Below are positions 40,738 to 48,690 of a stretch of 64,000 bases of DNA, piece by piece (the stretch's first letter is position 1; every line of letters begins with the position of its first letter). The stretch is from Brevibacillus gelatini (GTDB taxonomy: Bacteria; Bacillota; Bacilli; Brevibacillales; Brevibacillaceae). The stretch covers positions 62,001-126,000 of the forward strand of contig NZ_RHHS01000008.1 in NCBI RefSeq assembly GCF_003710935.1, read 5' to 3'. Below the pieces are notes generated by a model. That model did no database searches. It was not told where the DNA came from and saw only the letters and a program-made list of their open reading frames with translations. A program made the translations under genes and the position numbers.

Positions 40738-41693
40738 AGGGCGGTCAACGGCTCCTTCCCGCTCAGCACAGCGACGATATTGGCTGCCGCCAGCCGTGCC
40801 ATCTCATCTCGCGTCTGGATCGTGGCGCTGCCGATATGCGGGAGTGCCACTACATTTGGCAGGGACAAAAGCGGATGGTCGAGCGGAACCGGCTCCTGGG
40901 CAAATACGTCCAGCCCCGCCGCCCATATTTGTCCGGAAACCAAAGCCTCGTACAAGGCAGCTTCGTCGACGGTGCCACCTCTGGACACATTTACGAAGAC
41001 AGCCGACTTTTTCATCAGGGCAAATTCTCTTTTCCCCATCAAATGCCGCGTCTCTTCAGTCAGCGGCGTCAGCAGCACGACGTAGTCCGACTCCTGCAGC
41101 AGCTCATCCAGCCCGACCAGCCGCGCTCCCGTTTTTGCCTCCGCCTCTTCCTTGCGATTGCGGTTGTGATACAAAATGCGCATGTTGAAGCCTGCCGCTC
41201 GCCTGGCAACCGCCTCGCCGATCCGCCCCATGCCGATAATGCCCAAGGTCGTTCCGTACACGCTTTGCCCGGCCATCAGGTACGGGCTCCACGATGTCCA
41301 TTCTCCCGCGAGCAAAAAACGGTTCGCTTCCGTCAACCTGCGGCCGGTCGCCAAAAGCAGCGCAAACGCCAAATCCGCCGTCGCCTCGGTCAGCACATCA
41401 GGCGTGTTGGTTACGGTGACACCTTGGCTTTTGCAGGCGGCCACGTCGATATTGTCGTAACCTACAGCCATATTCGCGACGATGCGCAGCTTCTTGGCAC
41501 GGCGCAAAAGTTCCTTATCGACCCGCTCTGTCAGCATGGTCAGCACCGCGTCCGCATGCTCGATCTCTTCCAAAAGCTTAGCGCGCGGCACTGGAGTATC
41601 TCCCTCCCACACGTTGACCTGCGCTACCGTCTCCAGCATAGCTATGACTTCATTGCTCAGTTTCCTCGTGACGAATACTTGTGGCTTGCTCAT
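40734..41693 (-). CDS. D-isomer 2-hydroxyacid dehydrogenase (glyoxylate reductase type)
   Basis: A 319-residue NAD(P)-dependent dehydrogenase. The nucleotide site is LGIIGMGRIGEAVARRA, the catalytic Arg is in NVSRGGTVDEAAL, the Glu in the AQEPVPLDHPL region and the His in LPHIGSATIQTRDEM. Glyoxylate/hydroxypyruvate reductase is the closest type. ATG at 41693 lies inside the end of yutH (44-base overlap) after GTGGAGG. Confidence 0.88.
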   Translation of the reverse strand: MSKPQVFVTRKLSNEVIAMLETVAQVNVWEGDTPVPRAKLLEEIEHADAVLTMLTERVDKELLRRAKKLRIVANMAVGYDNIDVAACKSQGVTVTNTPDVLTEATADLAFALLLATGRRLTEANRFLLAGEWTSWSPYLMAGQSVYGTTLGIIGMGRIGEAVARRAAGFNMRILYHNRNRKEEAEAKTGARLVGLDELLQESDYVVLLTPLTEETRHLMGKREFALMKKSAVFVNVSRGGTVDEAALYEALVSGQIWAAGLDVFAQEPVPLDHPLLSLPNVVALPHIGSATIQTRDEMARLAAANIVAVLSGKEPLTAL

Positions 41694-42735
41694 TGTCTTG
41701 CCTCCACAGCCAATCAATTTGTGGAATGGACACGCCGTAATGCTCTGCGACCAGACGGGGATAGTGCCGGAGCCCCTCTTCCATTTTCGTAAGCTCGTCT
41801 TCCAGTTGGGATTGCCATGCTTCCGCATTTACCTCCTGTTTTTCCTCCAGCGGCAGCTCCTTGTAGGCTTCCACCAGCTTCAGGAAGCGGCCAGGATAAA
41901 GCATGAGTGCGTAGATCACAGCGTATTCCCCGGAAAGCAGCGGCGAAACACTGTTGTAGCCGTCGATAAAGCTGATCGCGGCTTCGTCATTCCAGCCGTT
42001 GCGCCTCGTTTCGGCTTTCAGCCATTGACCAAGATCGCGAGCCCGCATGTCGAGAATCCAGTTCCATTCCCCCGCCATCAGGCGTACATCCTTCTCATTC
42101 CATAGCATATACCCTTGGTCAAAATTTTGGTAGGCTACTTTTCCAAGACCTGCCGTTTCCTTGACAACTTTGTCGTAGCCCGCCTCCTGCAAATATTGCA
42201 CGGAAATTTCCCCAAGCTGATGCACGTACGTATAGCAGGTCAAAAGCAGCTCATCCATCGGCGCAAGCTCGACATCCGCTTCGTCCAGCTCATCCCGGTA
42301 CTCGTTGTAATGACGCAGCTTTCTGCGCCACGTACTGGGCCAGTTCCCCAGCGCGCTGTATGGAATGAACAGTTTCTCTCCGGAAAAATTTTTAGTAGCC
42401 TGATGAAATTTCGCGAGCGACTGGCCACTGGCATAGGCTGCATTTTCCGGAACCGACTCGCGCACTCCCCGGTACAAATAGTACAACTGATCGTCCTCGA
42501 CAAAATGGGACTGTCCGCCCGTCGTTTTGACCAGCTTCAGCATGCGGATGTCCTGCTGCTGACTCAAATGCTTGCGCACGCGCTCGATAAACTTGCTTTT
42601 GTACCGATAGCCGGCAGGCGCTTCAAACATGTAATACAGGCCCTGGTCGGTTTCGAGCACCTTGCTGGCGCCCGTCACGCGGTAGTTTTGCAACTGGAAG
42701 CCGTATTGCTCCTGCAGCAGCTCTTTTTCCTCCAT
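41650..42735 (-). CDS. yutH: CotS-family spore coat protein YutH
   Basis: A 361-residue protein of the CotS/YutH family, kinase-fold proteins associated with the spore coat. Kinase-like elements are degenerate: LYYMFEAPAGYRYKSKFIER near the N-terminus, RGVRESVPENAAYASGQSLA and MAGEWNWILDMRARDLGQWL, where WILDMRARD takes the place of the usual DFD region. Probably a pseudokinase or small-molecule kinase made during sporulation. It occupies the yutH slot, divergent from yutG. Confidence 0.85.
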   Translation of the reverse strand: MEEKELLQEQYGFQLQNYRVTGASKVLETDQGLYYMFEAPAGYRYKSKFIERVRKHLSQQQDIRMLKLVKTTGGQSHFVEDDQLYYLYRGVRESVPENAAYASGQSLAKFHQATKNFSGEKLFIPYSALGNWPSTWRRKLRHYNEYRDELDEADVELAPMDELLLTCYTYVHQLGEISVQYLQEAGYDKVVKETAGLGKVAYQNFDQGYMLWNEKDVRLMAGEWNWILDMRARDLGQWLKAETRRNGWNDEAAISFIDGYNSVSPLLSGEYAVIYALMLYPGRFLKLVEAYKELPLEEKQEVNAEAWQSQLEDELTKMEEGLRHYPRLVAEHYGVSIPQIDWLWRQDNEQATSIRHEETEQ

Positions 42736-42858
42736 ACGGGTCTACCCTCCTTGCACACCTTCTCTTGGCGCATTGTATGTCGCAAAACCGGGATAGGTGC
42801 CTATCTGGATGCAGATACTAGAAGAACTCATGGTTTTCGAAAAAGGAGGAACCTTTGC

Positions 42859-43380
42859 ATGATCGAGCATCCGCTCAACAGCGAGAGCTGCCTGGCGGTG
42901 GTCATCGAGCTTTTGGGAAAACGCGGCGTAACCCTCGATGACATCGCCGAGATTGTATTTTTTTTGCAGACGGAATACGTCCCCGACCTGACGATGGAGT
43001 TGTGCCTGGAGAGCGTGATGTCCGTGCTGAAAAAGCGCGAGGTGCAAAATGCGCTTTTGACTGGCATCCAGTTGGACATGCTTGCGGAGCAAAAACAACT
43101 GCTGCCGCCGCTCCAGGAAATTATCGAAACGGACGAGCCGCTGTATGGCGTGGACGAAGTATTGGCGCTTGCCATCGTCAATCTGTACGGCAGCATTGGC
43201 TTTACCAACTTCGGCTACGTCGACAAGCTCAAACACGGCAAGTTGGCCCAACTCAACGACAAGCGCTTCGGCGTCCACACATTTCTGGACGACCTAGTCG
43301 GAGCAATCGCCGCTGCCGCTTCCAGCCGGATTGCCCATCGGCAGAAGCAGCAGGAAGAGTGTCTAGAGCGGGAGGCGTAG
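42859..43380 (+). CDS. yutG: PgpA-like protein YutG
   Basis: A 173-residue protein of the phosphatidylglycerophosphatase A-related family (YutG). The first half is helical (GVTLDDIAEIVFFLQTEYVP); the PgpA-like segment is LYGVDEVLALAIVNLYGSIG and then FLDDLVGAIAAAASSRIAHR. ATG at 42859 follows AAAGGAGGAA. The membrane segments of true PgpA are lacking, so catalytic function is uncertain. Its last ~100 bases occur again at 45837 and 48573, bounding the toxin island. Confidence 0.85.
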   Translation: MIEHPLNSESCLAVVIELLGKRGVTLDDIAEIVFFLQTEYVPDLTMELCLESVMSVLKKREVQNALLTGIQLDMLAEQKQLLPPLQEIIETDEPLYGVDEVLALAIVNLYGSIGFTNFGYVDKLKHGKLAQLNDKRFGVHTFLDDLVGAIAAAASSRIAHRQKQQEECLEREA

Positions 43381-43395
43381 CTGTCATTGGCATCC
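43270..43395 (+). repeat. yutG 3'-end repeat, copy 1 (in intact gene)
   Basis: The functional copy of a segment that recurs twice downstream. Shared core: TCCAGCCGGATTGCCCATCG and flanks, through the stop codon to GGAGGCGTAGCTG and slightly beyond. Confidence 0.9.
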
Positions 43396-43817
43396 TAAAT
43401 ACAAAAATGATGACGTGTGTTCAAACGTTCAGGTGGGGAACTTTATGTTGGGCAAAGTTGTCCACATTTTGTCGAGTGTCCACACGTGGTTAGCTTTTTG
43501 ATTGACATTCATACTTTATAGTCGTCTTATCCCCATAAAAGTTGAGGTTATATCTATCGTTCTATGTACGTACACTGTTGCAAGCATATTAAAAAAACAA
43601 GAAAACGAAGATAATAAAAACCAGGTCAATTATGGTGGTATCGAATTGACCTGGTTCGTATTACGCTAAATAGAGATACTTTTTTCCAGACATTCTATGC
43701 ACAATTCTTAATTCATAAAAGTTCTTACAGGGGGTATAGCAAAGATTATATTGGTATCGACTTAAGTAGAGTTTCTCTCAATCGGCACTGGATAGTACCA
43801 AATCAAATATACACTGT
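43396..43817. other. AT-rich left end of the toxin island
   Basis: About 420 bases without a gene. It contains the terminator at 43618-43660. Nothing else recognised. Confidence 0.5.
43618..43660 (-). terminator. terminator of the toxin island transcripts
   Basis: AACCAGGTCAATT pairs exactly with AATTGACCTGGTT (13 bp), followed on the minus strand by TTTTTATT. Confidence 0.9.
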
Positions 43818-44330
43818 TTACGATTTTTCTTCACACACTCGAATAATCTCTTTAGGGATTGACTCAAAAACCAAAACCTCTGGATTTGGATAAGGTCTTT
43901 TTAACAGGTATTCTTGAAGTGTCATCATGCTATTCCAATACAACTTAATCCAATGCTCAAGAGACTCACCAGTATCAAAATCCAATGCCTCCTCAAATGT
44001 GAATTTATTATCTTCATAGAATGCCTGATCATATATGTTCATTGTAATATCCCTATCAAAAACTAGGATTTTTTCAGTAAAGATAGGAAAATAAAATGAT
44101 CTCGGCCTGTGAGGTTCTAAGTTTACACCTATGGCTGTCTTAAAATTCACCCAAATAGGGGCATTAATTGGTTTAAACATTTCTGTTATCTGCGACTTAA
44201 CCCCCCCTCCATTCCCATACCAGTTATTAGATTGTGTTGAATAACTTATCCCCGTATTCAAAATTTCTTCAATTGAAACATGATGATCATGGTCTTCAGG
44301 CAAAATTGCATGATAAAGAAACATAGCCAT
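43818..44330 (-). CDS. probable immunity protein of toxin unit 1
   Basis: A 170-residue acidic, aromatic-rich soluble protein (MAMFLYHAILPEDHDHHVSI; PRSFYFPIFTEKILVFDRDI). No family recognised. It begins 15 bases after the toxin gene at 44346 on the same strand, the usual position of an immunity gene in a polymorphic toxin unit. Low GC. No signal peptide, so it should act in the cytoplasm. Confidence 0.65.
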   Translation of the reverse strand: MAMFLYHAILPEDHDHHVSIEEILNTGISYSTQSNNWYGNGGGVKSQITEMFKPINAPIWVNFKTAIGVNLEPHRPRSFYFPIFTEKILVFDRDITMNIYDQAFYEDNKFTFEEALDFDTGESLEHWIKLYWNSMMTLQEYLLKRPYPNPEVLVFESIPKEIIRVCEEKS

Positions 44331-44345
44331 TTGTGTACCTACTTT

Positions 44346-45722
44346 CTAATCTTTATTTCTGGGAACATAAGGAAAATGGGAACTACTTTTCGGGTTATCT
44401 AAATTTTCAAATACCCTGTGACTTCCTGTAGGTGTGTCAGGTGTACTAATATTCCCGTCAAATTCCTTATAATATTTCGTTATCCTATTTGGATTGGGAT
44501 TGTTTGGATTCGGCCAGTTTGAGTAAGCCTTGTCTGGATTGTTCATGGTTATCCTTCTCAATTCCTTTACATCAACGTCCTGACCGTACTGGGACCTATT
44601 CTTGGTAGAAGGTTTGCTAGGATCGTACATGTGCTTCTTCGCATGCTCATTAACAAAATTATTTGGATCGCTTCCCCCGCCGGGTTTTGTAGGAACAGGA
44701 GTTTTACCTTTCCCCTCAGACGAGCCTCCCACTATATGATTATACAAATCCTTCGCATCTCTTCCAAAGTTAGCCGCTCCTTGAGTAGCCACCGTTGAAC
44801 CGTGAGCCATCGCTGCTGCACCTGCAACATTGGCAGGAATACCTACGATTGTCCCAACCCCTGTTGAATCTGCTGCTATTCCTCCAACGAAAAGAGCTCC
44901 CCCTCCCAAAGTCTCCAGAAAGCCAAGACCCGTGACCCCTGCGTTCCCAACAAGTTTACCAGCGAGATAGGACTTTGGATAATCGGTTGGGACTTCTCCT
45001 TGGTACATGTTGTACGTCCCGCCCTCACTTACTGCATCCATGATGCCTGTAAGTGCCGCTACGCTGCCCTCAATCGCCTCTTGCCAAGCATCTTTTGTTG
45101 GTGTGGTTGAATGAGAAGGCGGAGTAATGATGGCTCGATACTTTGGCGTGCACTCTACTGGCATAGCGTCAGACGCGGTGAGAATGTCACTTTTCCTTGC
45201 CGAGACCTCTTCCGCAATTTCCTTGAATACTTGTCTGGCATACGCACCTTCCAACAGTTGACCGTCATCTTCAATTTTGATTATGCCGCAATATAGGCAA
45301 CTGAGCTCAGATTTGCTCAACAAAGCTGGTTGTCCATCGATGAGTTTATCATCTTTTCCCATAATCCAAGGGATTGTGGTCATTGGTGTGCAAGGCATTG
45401 GCGTAAGTATTCCATTATTGGCTGCGGTCGCTGCTGCTACTGTCGGATTTTGTCTGCTGTAACATTTCCCAAAAGGGAAAATGTTCTCGTTGGGGATGTG
45501 ATCCTTGATGTTCATTTGTGCTTTATTATGTATGTATACTCCGTGGCTAAACGGCATTTTTAGTCGATTAGGCTTGTCCCCGGAGCTGCACGATAAAATG
45601 GCTCCGGCTACCACGTAGCTGTACCGCTCACCTGTTGCCTTCTTGATTTTCAGGTTAGGTCGAATGTGTGGCAAATCGATGTTCCTTTCTTTCATCTCCA
45701 AGTGCTTAAAGGAGATATACAA
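44346..45722 (-). CDS. DUF4280 polymorphic toxin, unit 1
   Basis: A ~458-residue polymorphic toxin. Near residues 35-155 is a DUF4280 PAAR-like domain (YSYVVAGAILSCSSGDKPNR, PFSHGVYIH, PFGKCYSRQNPTVA, LSCLYCGIIKI). A Gly/Ala-rich hydrophobic stretch follows at 255-320 (GGGALFVGGIAADSTGVGTI). The last ~120 residues (from about NNFVNEHAKKHMYDPSKPST) are a unique effector of unknown type, with KNRSQYGQDVDVKELRRI and GSHRVFENLDNPKSS; a BECR-type RNase fold is possible. TTG at 45722 is six bases after AGGGAGG; ATG at 45695 is an alternative. The first ~339 residues are shared with unit 2. Confidence 0.8.
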   Translation of the reverse strand: MYISFKHLEMKERNIDLPHIRPNLKIKKATGERYSYVVAGAILSCSSGDKPNRLKMPFSHGVYIHNKAQMNIKDHIPNENIFPFGKCYSRQNPTVAAATAANNGILTPMPCTPMTTIPWIMGKDDKLIDGQPALLSKSELSCLYCGIIKIEDDGQLLEGAYARQVFKEIAEEVSARKSDILTASDAMPVECTPKYRAIITPPSHSTTPTKDAWQEAIEGSVAALTGIMDAVSEGGTYNMYQGEVPTDYPKSYLAGKLVGNAGVTGLGFLETLGGGALFVGGIAADSTGVGTIVGIPANVAGAAAMAHGSTVATQGAANFGRDAKDLYNHIVGGSSEGKGKTPVPTKPGGGSDPNNFVNEHAKKHMYDPSKPSTKNRSQYGQDVDVKELRRITMNNPDKAYSNWPNPNNPNPNRITKYYKEFDGNISTPDTPTGSHRVFENLDNPKSSSHFPYVPRNKD

Positions 45723-45808
45723 TATCAACCTCCCTAATTATCTCTACAAAAGGAAATTCCAGTAATATTCTATTTTTCCTATTTCTACCCCATGCAATTA
45801 GGAAATCT
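44711..45808. repeat. tandem toxin-unit repeat, copy 1
   Basis: About 1.1 kb nearly identical to 47379-48476: the shared N-terminal two-thirds of both toxin genes plus the region upstream of the start. Homology ends inside the coding sequence after GGSSEG. Confidence 0.88.
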
Positions 45809-45836
45809 TACCCAAATCGCGAACAAGCCGTTCCCT

Positions 45837-45944
45837 TTGGCATTCACACAATTTCAACGACCCCGTCGGAGCAATAGCCGCTGCTGCTTCCAGCCGGATT
45901 GCCCATCGGCAGAAGCTAGAAAAGGAATGCGTGAGGCTTAGCTT
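45837..45944 (+). repeat. yutG 3'-end repeat, copy 2 (fragment)
   Basis: CATTCACACAATTTCAACGA and following bases through CGGCAGAAG match the yutG end with a one-base loss that breaks the frame; the tail after CAGAAG diverges (CTAGAAAAGG). It lies just upstream of toxin gene 1 and downstream of immunity gene 2. Confidence 0.88.
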
Positions 45945-46417
45945 TGCTATACGGTCAATCAAAGCAACGGTTAAATGTCATCTCCGAAAAACCTCTTCCA
46001 CTGGCAAAACTCTAAATTTCGAAGTAGCAATAACACTTGCTTGCTCCATAACAATCCGAGATTGTAACAAAATGAAGGCTAGTACATTTAATAAAATCTT
46101 GTGTAAATAGTTAAAATCCGCCATTACGATCAAGAAATTAGTGTAGGATTACCGTAAAGTCCCCTTGCAACTATCCACCTGCAAAATCCATTTACAAAAG
46201 CCACGATTGTATACATGCATTACCAAACGGGTTTTCTAGGGTTCCCCGGCCATGATCATTGCGGTACTGTGTCCCAGCACCTCTTGCTAAAATAGAGGGA
46301 ACGAATGACGTGCCCCTCGTTACCAGTTGGATTTTTTGCATGCAAAGAAAGTTCACTTCTGCTCTTTATTTAGCAGCCCCAATGCTAATTTCATTCGGCA
46401 CTGCCCCTCAATTCGCA
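45945..46417. other. spacer between toxin units
   Basis: AT-rich, about 470 bases, no supported gene apart from the doubtful 48-codon frame. No transposase trace recognised. Confidence 0.45.
45978..46124 (-). CDS. possible 48-residue peptide or remnant
   Basis: ATG 46124 to TGA 45978 reads MADFNYLHKILLNVLAFILL and QSRIVMEQASVIATSKF. No ribosome site is visible, and the frame lies in the 470-base gap between the two toxin units. It may be a fragment of an older immunity gene. Confidence 0.2.
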   Translation of the reverse strand: MADFNYLHKILLNVLAFILLQSRIVMEQASVIATSKFRVLPVEEVFRR

Positions 46418-46996
46418 TTACAGTACGGAGTCCCTATTAACATCTAAAACATCTACATCCGACTGTGCGAGTAGATCCTCTAATGCTTCACTTCCATTTT
46501 GCTTTGCATAGTTATACTCCGCGTCCGAGATAGGGATGAGTTGTAGCCAAGAAACATGTTTATCGTCAAAGTCAAATGAAGTGAGTTTTTCATCCCATAA
46601 AAAAGGACTCACAAACATTACATGTTTCATATTAAATTCAGGGTAGTACATTTTAATGACATCAGGAAAAATCGTACCAGGAGAACAAGAATAATCTGAA
46701 TTTATTATGTTAAAAGCACATGTACTGAGTATGTTTCCAAACAAAGTATATTCATCTATGCATGCTCCAATAAATTCTACTCTCAAAGGCTTATTATCTA
46801 CAGAATACCCAATATCATAATTGCATAATCCGACAGTTGCATAAGTTGTCTCATATTGATTGGGTTTATTATCCATGATTACAACATCGATAATGCTTTC
46901 TTTATTATCATCATAAAATCTTGACATTCGTGGACGACCACCGTTTAAATCAGCTAAATGTTTTGCGATTTCCTTCATTTGATTTGTTACTTCCAC
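46418..46996 (-). CDS. SUFU-family immunity protein
   Basis: A 192-residue protein of the suppressor-of-fused (SUFU) domain family, a known immunity class in polymorphic toxin systems. The closing signature is VSWLQLIPISDAEYNYAKQN with EALEDLLAQ after it, and VMFVSPFLWDE in the middle. GTG at 46996 follows AAAAGGATGATG. It starts 14 bases after the GH-E nuclease toxin gene and should block that nuclease. Confidence 0.8.
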   Translation of the reverse strand: MEVTNQMKEIAKHLADLNGGRPRMSRFYDDNKESIIDVVIMDNKPNQYETTYATVGLCNYDIGYSVDNKPLRVEFIGACIDEYTLFGNILSTCAFNIINSDYSCSPGTIFPDVIKMYYPEFNMKHVMFVSPFLWDEKLTSFDFDDKHVSWLQLIPISDAEYNYAKQNGSEALEDLLAQSDVDVLDVNRDSVL

Positions 46997-47010
46997 TTTT
47001 CATCATCCTT

Positions 47011-48390
47011 TTATGGTCCGAAATATAAATCCGATGGGTCTTCACCCGCATGTGAACGGTTTGAACTAGGCAATTCCGGTCTGTAATGGTCGGGATTATT
47101 ATGTTCATCTAAAAATTGTTTTCTTGAAATTCCTCTCTCCGCTGCACTAATTTGATGTTTCCTAAACTCGTACCCTGGTTTATGCCCCATGTCCCATGGC
47201 TCTTCTTTGTTCATTACTTTTTTTGTAAGCGGGTCTCTTACTAGACCATCTTTACCTTTTGCGTTATCCCACGCTTTGTCACGAACCCCTTTTCGAAATT
47301 TTGAAGGTCTTCTATATATTTTTTTCTCAGCAAGTGTAAGTTCTCTATTTGGGAGAGTGGTCGGAACATTTTCCCCCGTCCCCTCAGACGAGCCTCCCAC
47401 TATATGATTATACAAATCCTTCGCATCTCTTCCAAAGTTAGCCGCTCCTTGGGTAGCCACCGTTGAACCGTGTGCCATCGCTGCTGCCCCTGCAACATTG
47501 GCAGGAACACCTACGATTGTCCCAACCCCAGTTGCATCTGCTGCTACTCCTCCACCGAAAAGAGCTGCCCCTCCAACCGTCTCCAGATAGCCAAGAACCG
47601 TGACCCCTGCGTCCCCAACCAGTTTACCAGCGAAATAGGACTTTGGATATTCAGTTGGAACTTCTCCTTGGTACATGTTGTACGTCCCGCTCTCACTCAC
47701 TGCATCCATGAAGCCTGTAAGCGCCGCTACGCTCCCCTCAATCGCCTCTTGCCAAGCGTCTTTTGTTGGCGTGGTTGAAGGAGAAGGCGGGGTAATGATG
47801 GCTCGATACTTTGGCGTGCACTCTACTGGAATACCGTCAGACGCGGTGAGAATGTCACTTTTCCTTGCCGAGACCTCTTCCGCAATTTCCCTAAATACTT
47901 GTCTGGCATACGCACCTTCCAACAGTTGACCGTCATCTTCAATTTTAATCGTACCGCAATATAGGCAACTGAGCTCAGATTTGCTCAACAAAGCTGGTTG
48001 TCCATCGATGAGTTTATCAGCTTTCCCCATAATCCAGGGGATTGTGGTCATGGGAGTGCAAGGCATTGGCGTAAGCACCCCATTATTGGCTGCGGTCGCT
48101 GCTGCTACTGCCGGATTTTGTCTGCTGTAACATTTCCCAAAAGGGAAAATGTTCTCGTTGGGGATGTGATCCTTGATGTTCATTTGTGCTTTATTATGTA
48201 TGTACACTCCGTGACTGAACGGCATTTTTAGTCGATTAGGCTTGTCCCCGGAGCTACACGATAAAATCGCTCCGGCTACCACATAGCTGTACCGCTCACC
48301 TGTTGCCTTCTTGATTTTCAGGTTAGGTCGAATGTGTGGCAAATCGATGTTCCTTTCTTTCATCTCCAAGTGCTTAAAGGAGATATACAA
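47011..48390 (-). CDS. DUF4280 polymorphic toxin with GH-E nuclease, unit 2
   Basis: A ~459-residue toxin. Its first ~337 residues match unit 1, with the same DUF4280 domain and Gly/Ala-rich stretch. The C-terminal ~110 residues are an HNH/Endo VII-superfamily nuclease of the GH-E type: RKGVRDKAWDNAKGKDGLVR, PWDMGHKPGYEFRKHQ (Gly-His...Glu) and FLDEHNNPDHYRPELPSSNR. TTG at 48390 lies six bases after AGGGAGG. No signal peptide: the PAAR-like domain suggests delivery on a contractile injection apparatus; none is coded in this window. Confidence 0.87.
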   Translation of the reverse strand: MYISFKHLEMKERNIDLPHIRPNLKIKKATGERYSYVVAGAILSCSSGDKPNRLKMPFSHGVYIHNKAQMNIKDHIPNENIFPFGKCYSRQNPAVAAATAANNGVLTPMPCTPMTTIPWIMGKADKLIDGQPALLSKSELSCLYCGTIKIEDDGQLLEGAYARQVFREIAEEVSARKSDILTASDGIPVECTPKYRAIITPPSPSTTPTKDAWQEAIEGSVAALTGFMDAVSESGTYNMYQGEVPTEYPKSYFAGKLVGDAGVTVLGYLETVGGAALFGGGVAADATGVGTIVGVPANVAGAAAMAHGSTVATQGAANFGRDAKDLYNHIVGGSSEGTGENVPTTLPNRELTLAEKKIYRRPSKFRKGVRDKAWDNAKGKDGLVRDPLTKKVMNKEEPWDMGHKPGYEFRKHQISAAERGISRKQFLDEHNNPDHYRPELPSSNRSHAGEDPSDLYFGP

Positions 48391-48476
48391 TATCAACCTC
48401 CCTAATTATCTCTATAAAAGGAAATTCTAGTAACATACTATTTTTCCTATTTCCACCATCTCGAAATTAGGAAATT
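47379..48476. repeat. tandem toxin-unit repeat, copy 2
   Basis: Partner of 44711-45808. The upstream part continues similar for about 60 bases beyond the gene start, then copy 2 carries an extra ~65-base stretch (about 48500-48565) before the yutG fragment. Confidence 0.88.
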
Positions 48477-48572
48477 TTACCCAAATCACGAACAAGCTTG
48501 ATGTAAAAAGCAAAATTACTGATCCTAGTACACTCATTACTTTTGCTCATCAACGTATCAACCGTTCCATTT

Positions 48573-48690
48573 TGCATTCACACAATTTCAACGACCCCGT
48601 CGGAGCAATAGCCGCTGCTGCTTCCAGCCGGATTGCCCATCGGCAGAAGCAGCAGGAAGAGTGCCTAGAGCGGGAGGCGTAGCTGCCATT
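48573..48690 (+). repeat. yutG 3'-end repeat, copy 3 (at yutF junction)
   Basis: The same frame-broken TGCATTCACACAATTTCAAC start as copy 2, but its tail (CAGCAGGAAGAGTGCCTAGA through GCGTAGCTGCCATT) matches intact yutG including the stop, and codes the last residues of yutF on the other strand. Confidence 0.9.

Noticed and set aside
41650-42735. YutH as an active sugar or antibiotic kinase
   Set aside because: The DFD-type metal motif and catalytic loop are degenerate; CotS-family assignment fits better.
46259-46447. 62-codon plus-strand frame between the toxin units
   Set aside because: No ribosome site, no recognisable protein character, overlaps the end of the SUFU immunity gene on the other strand.
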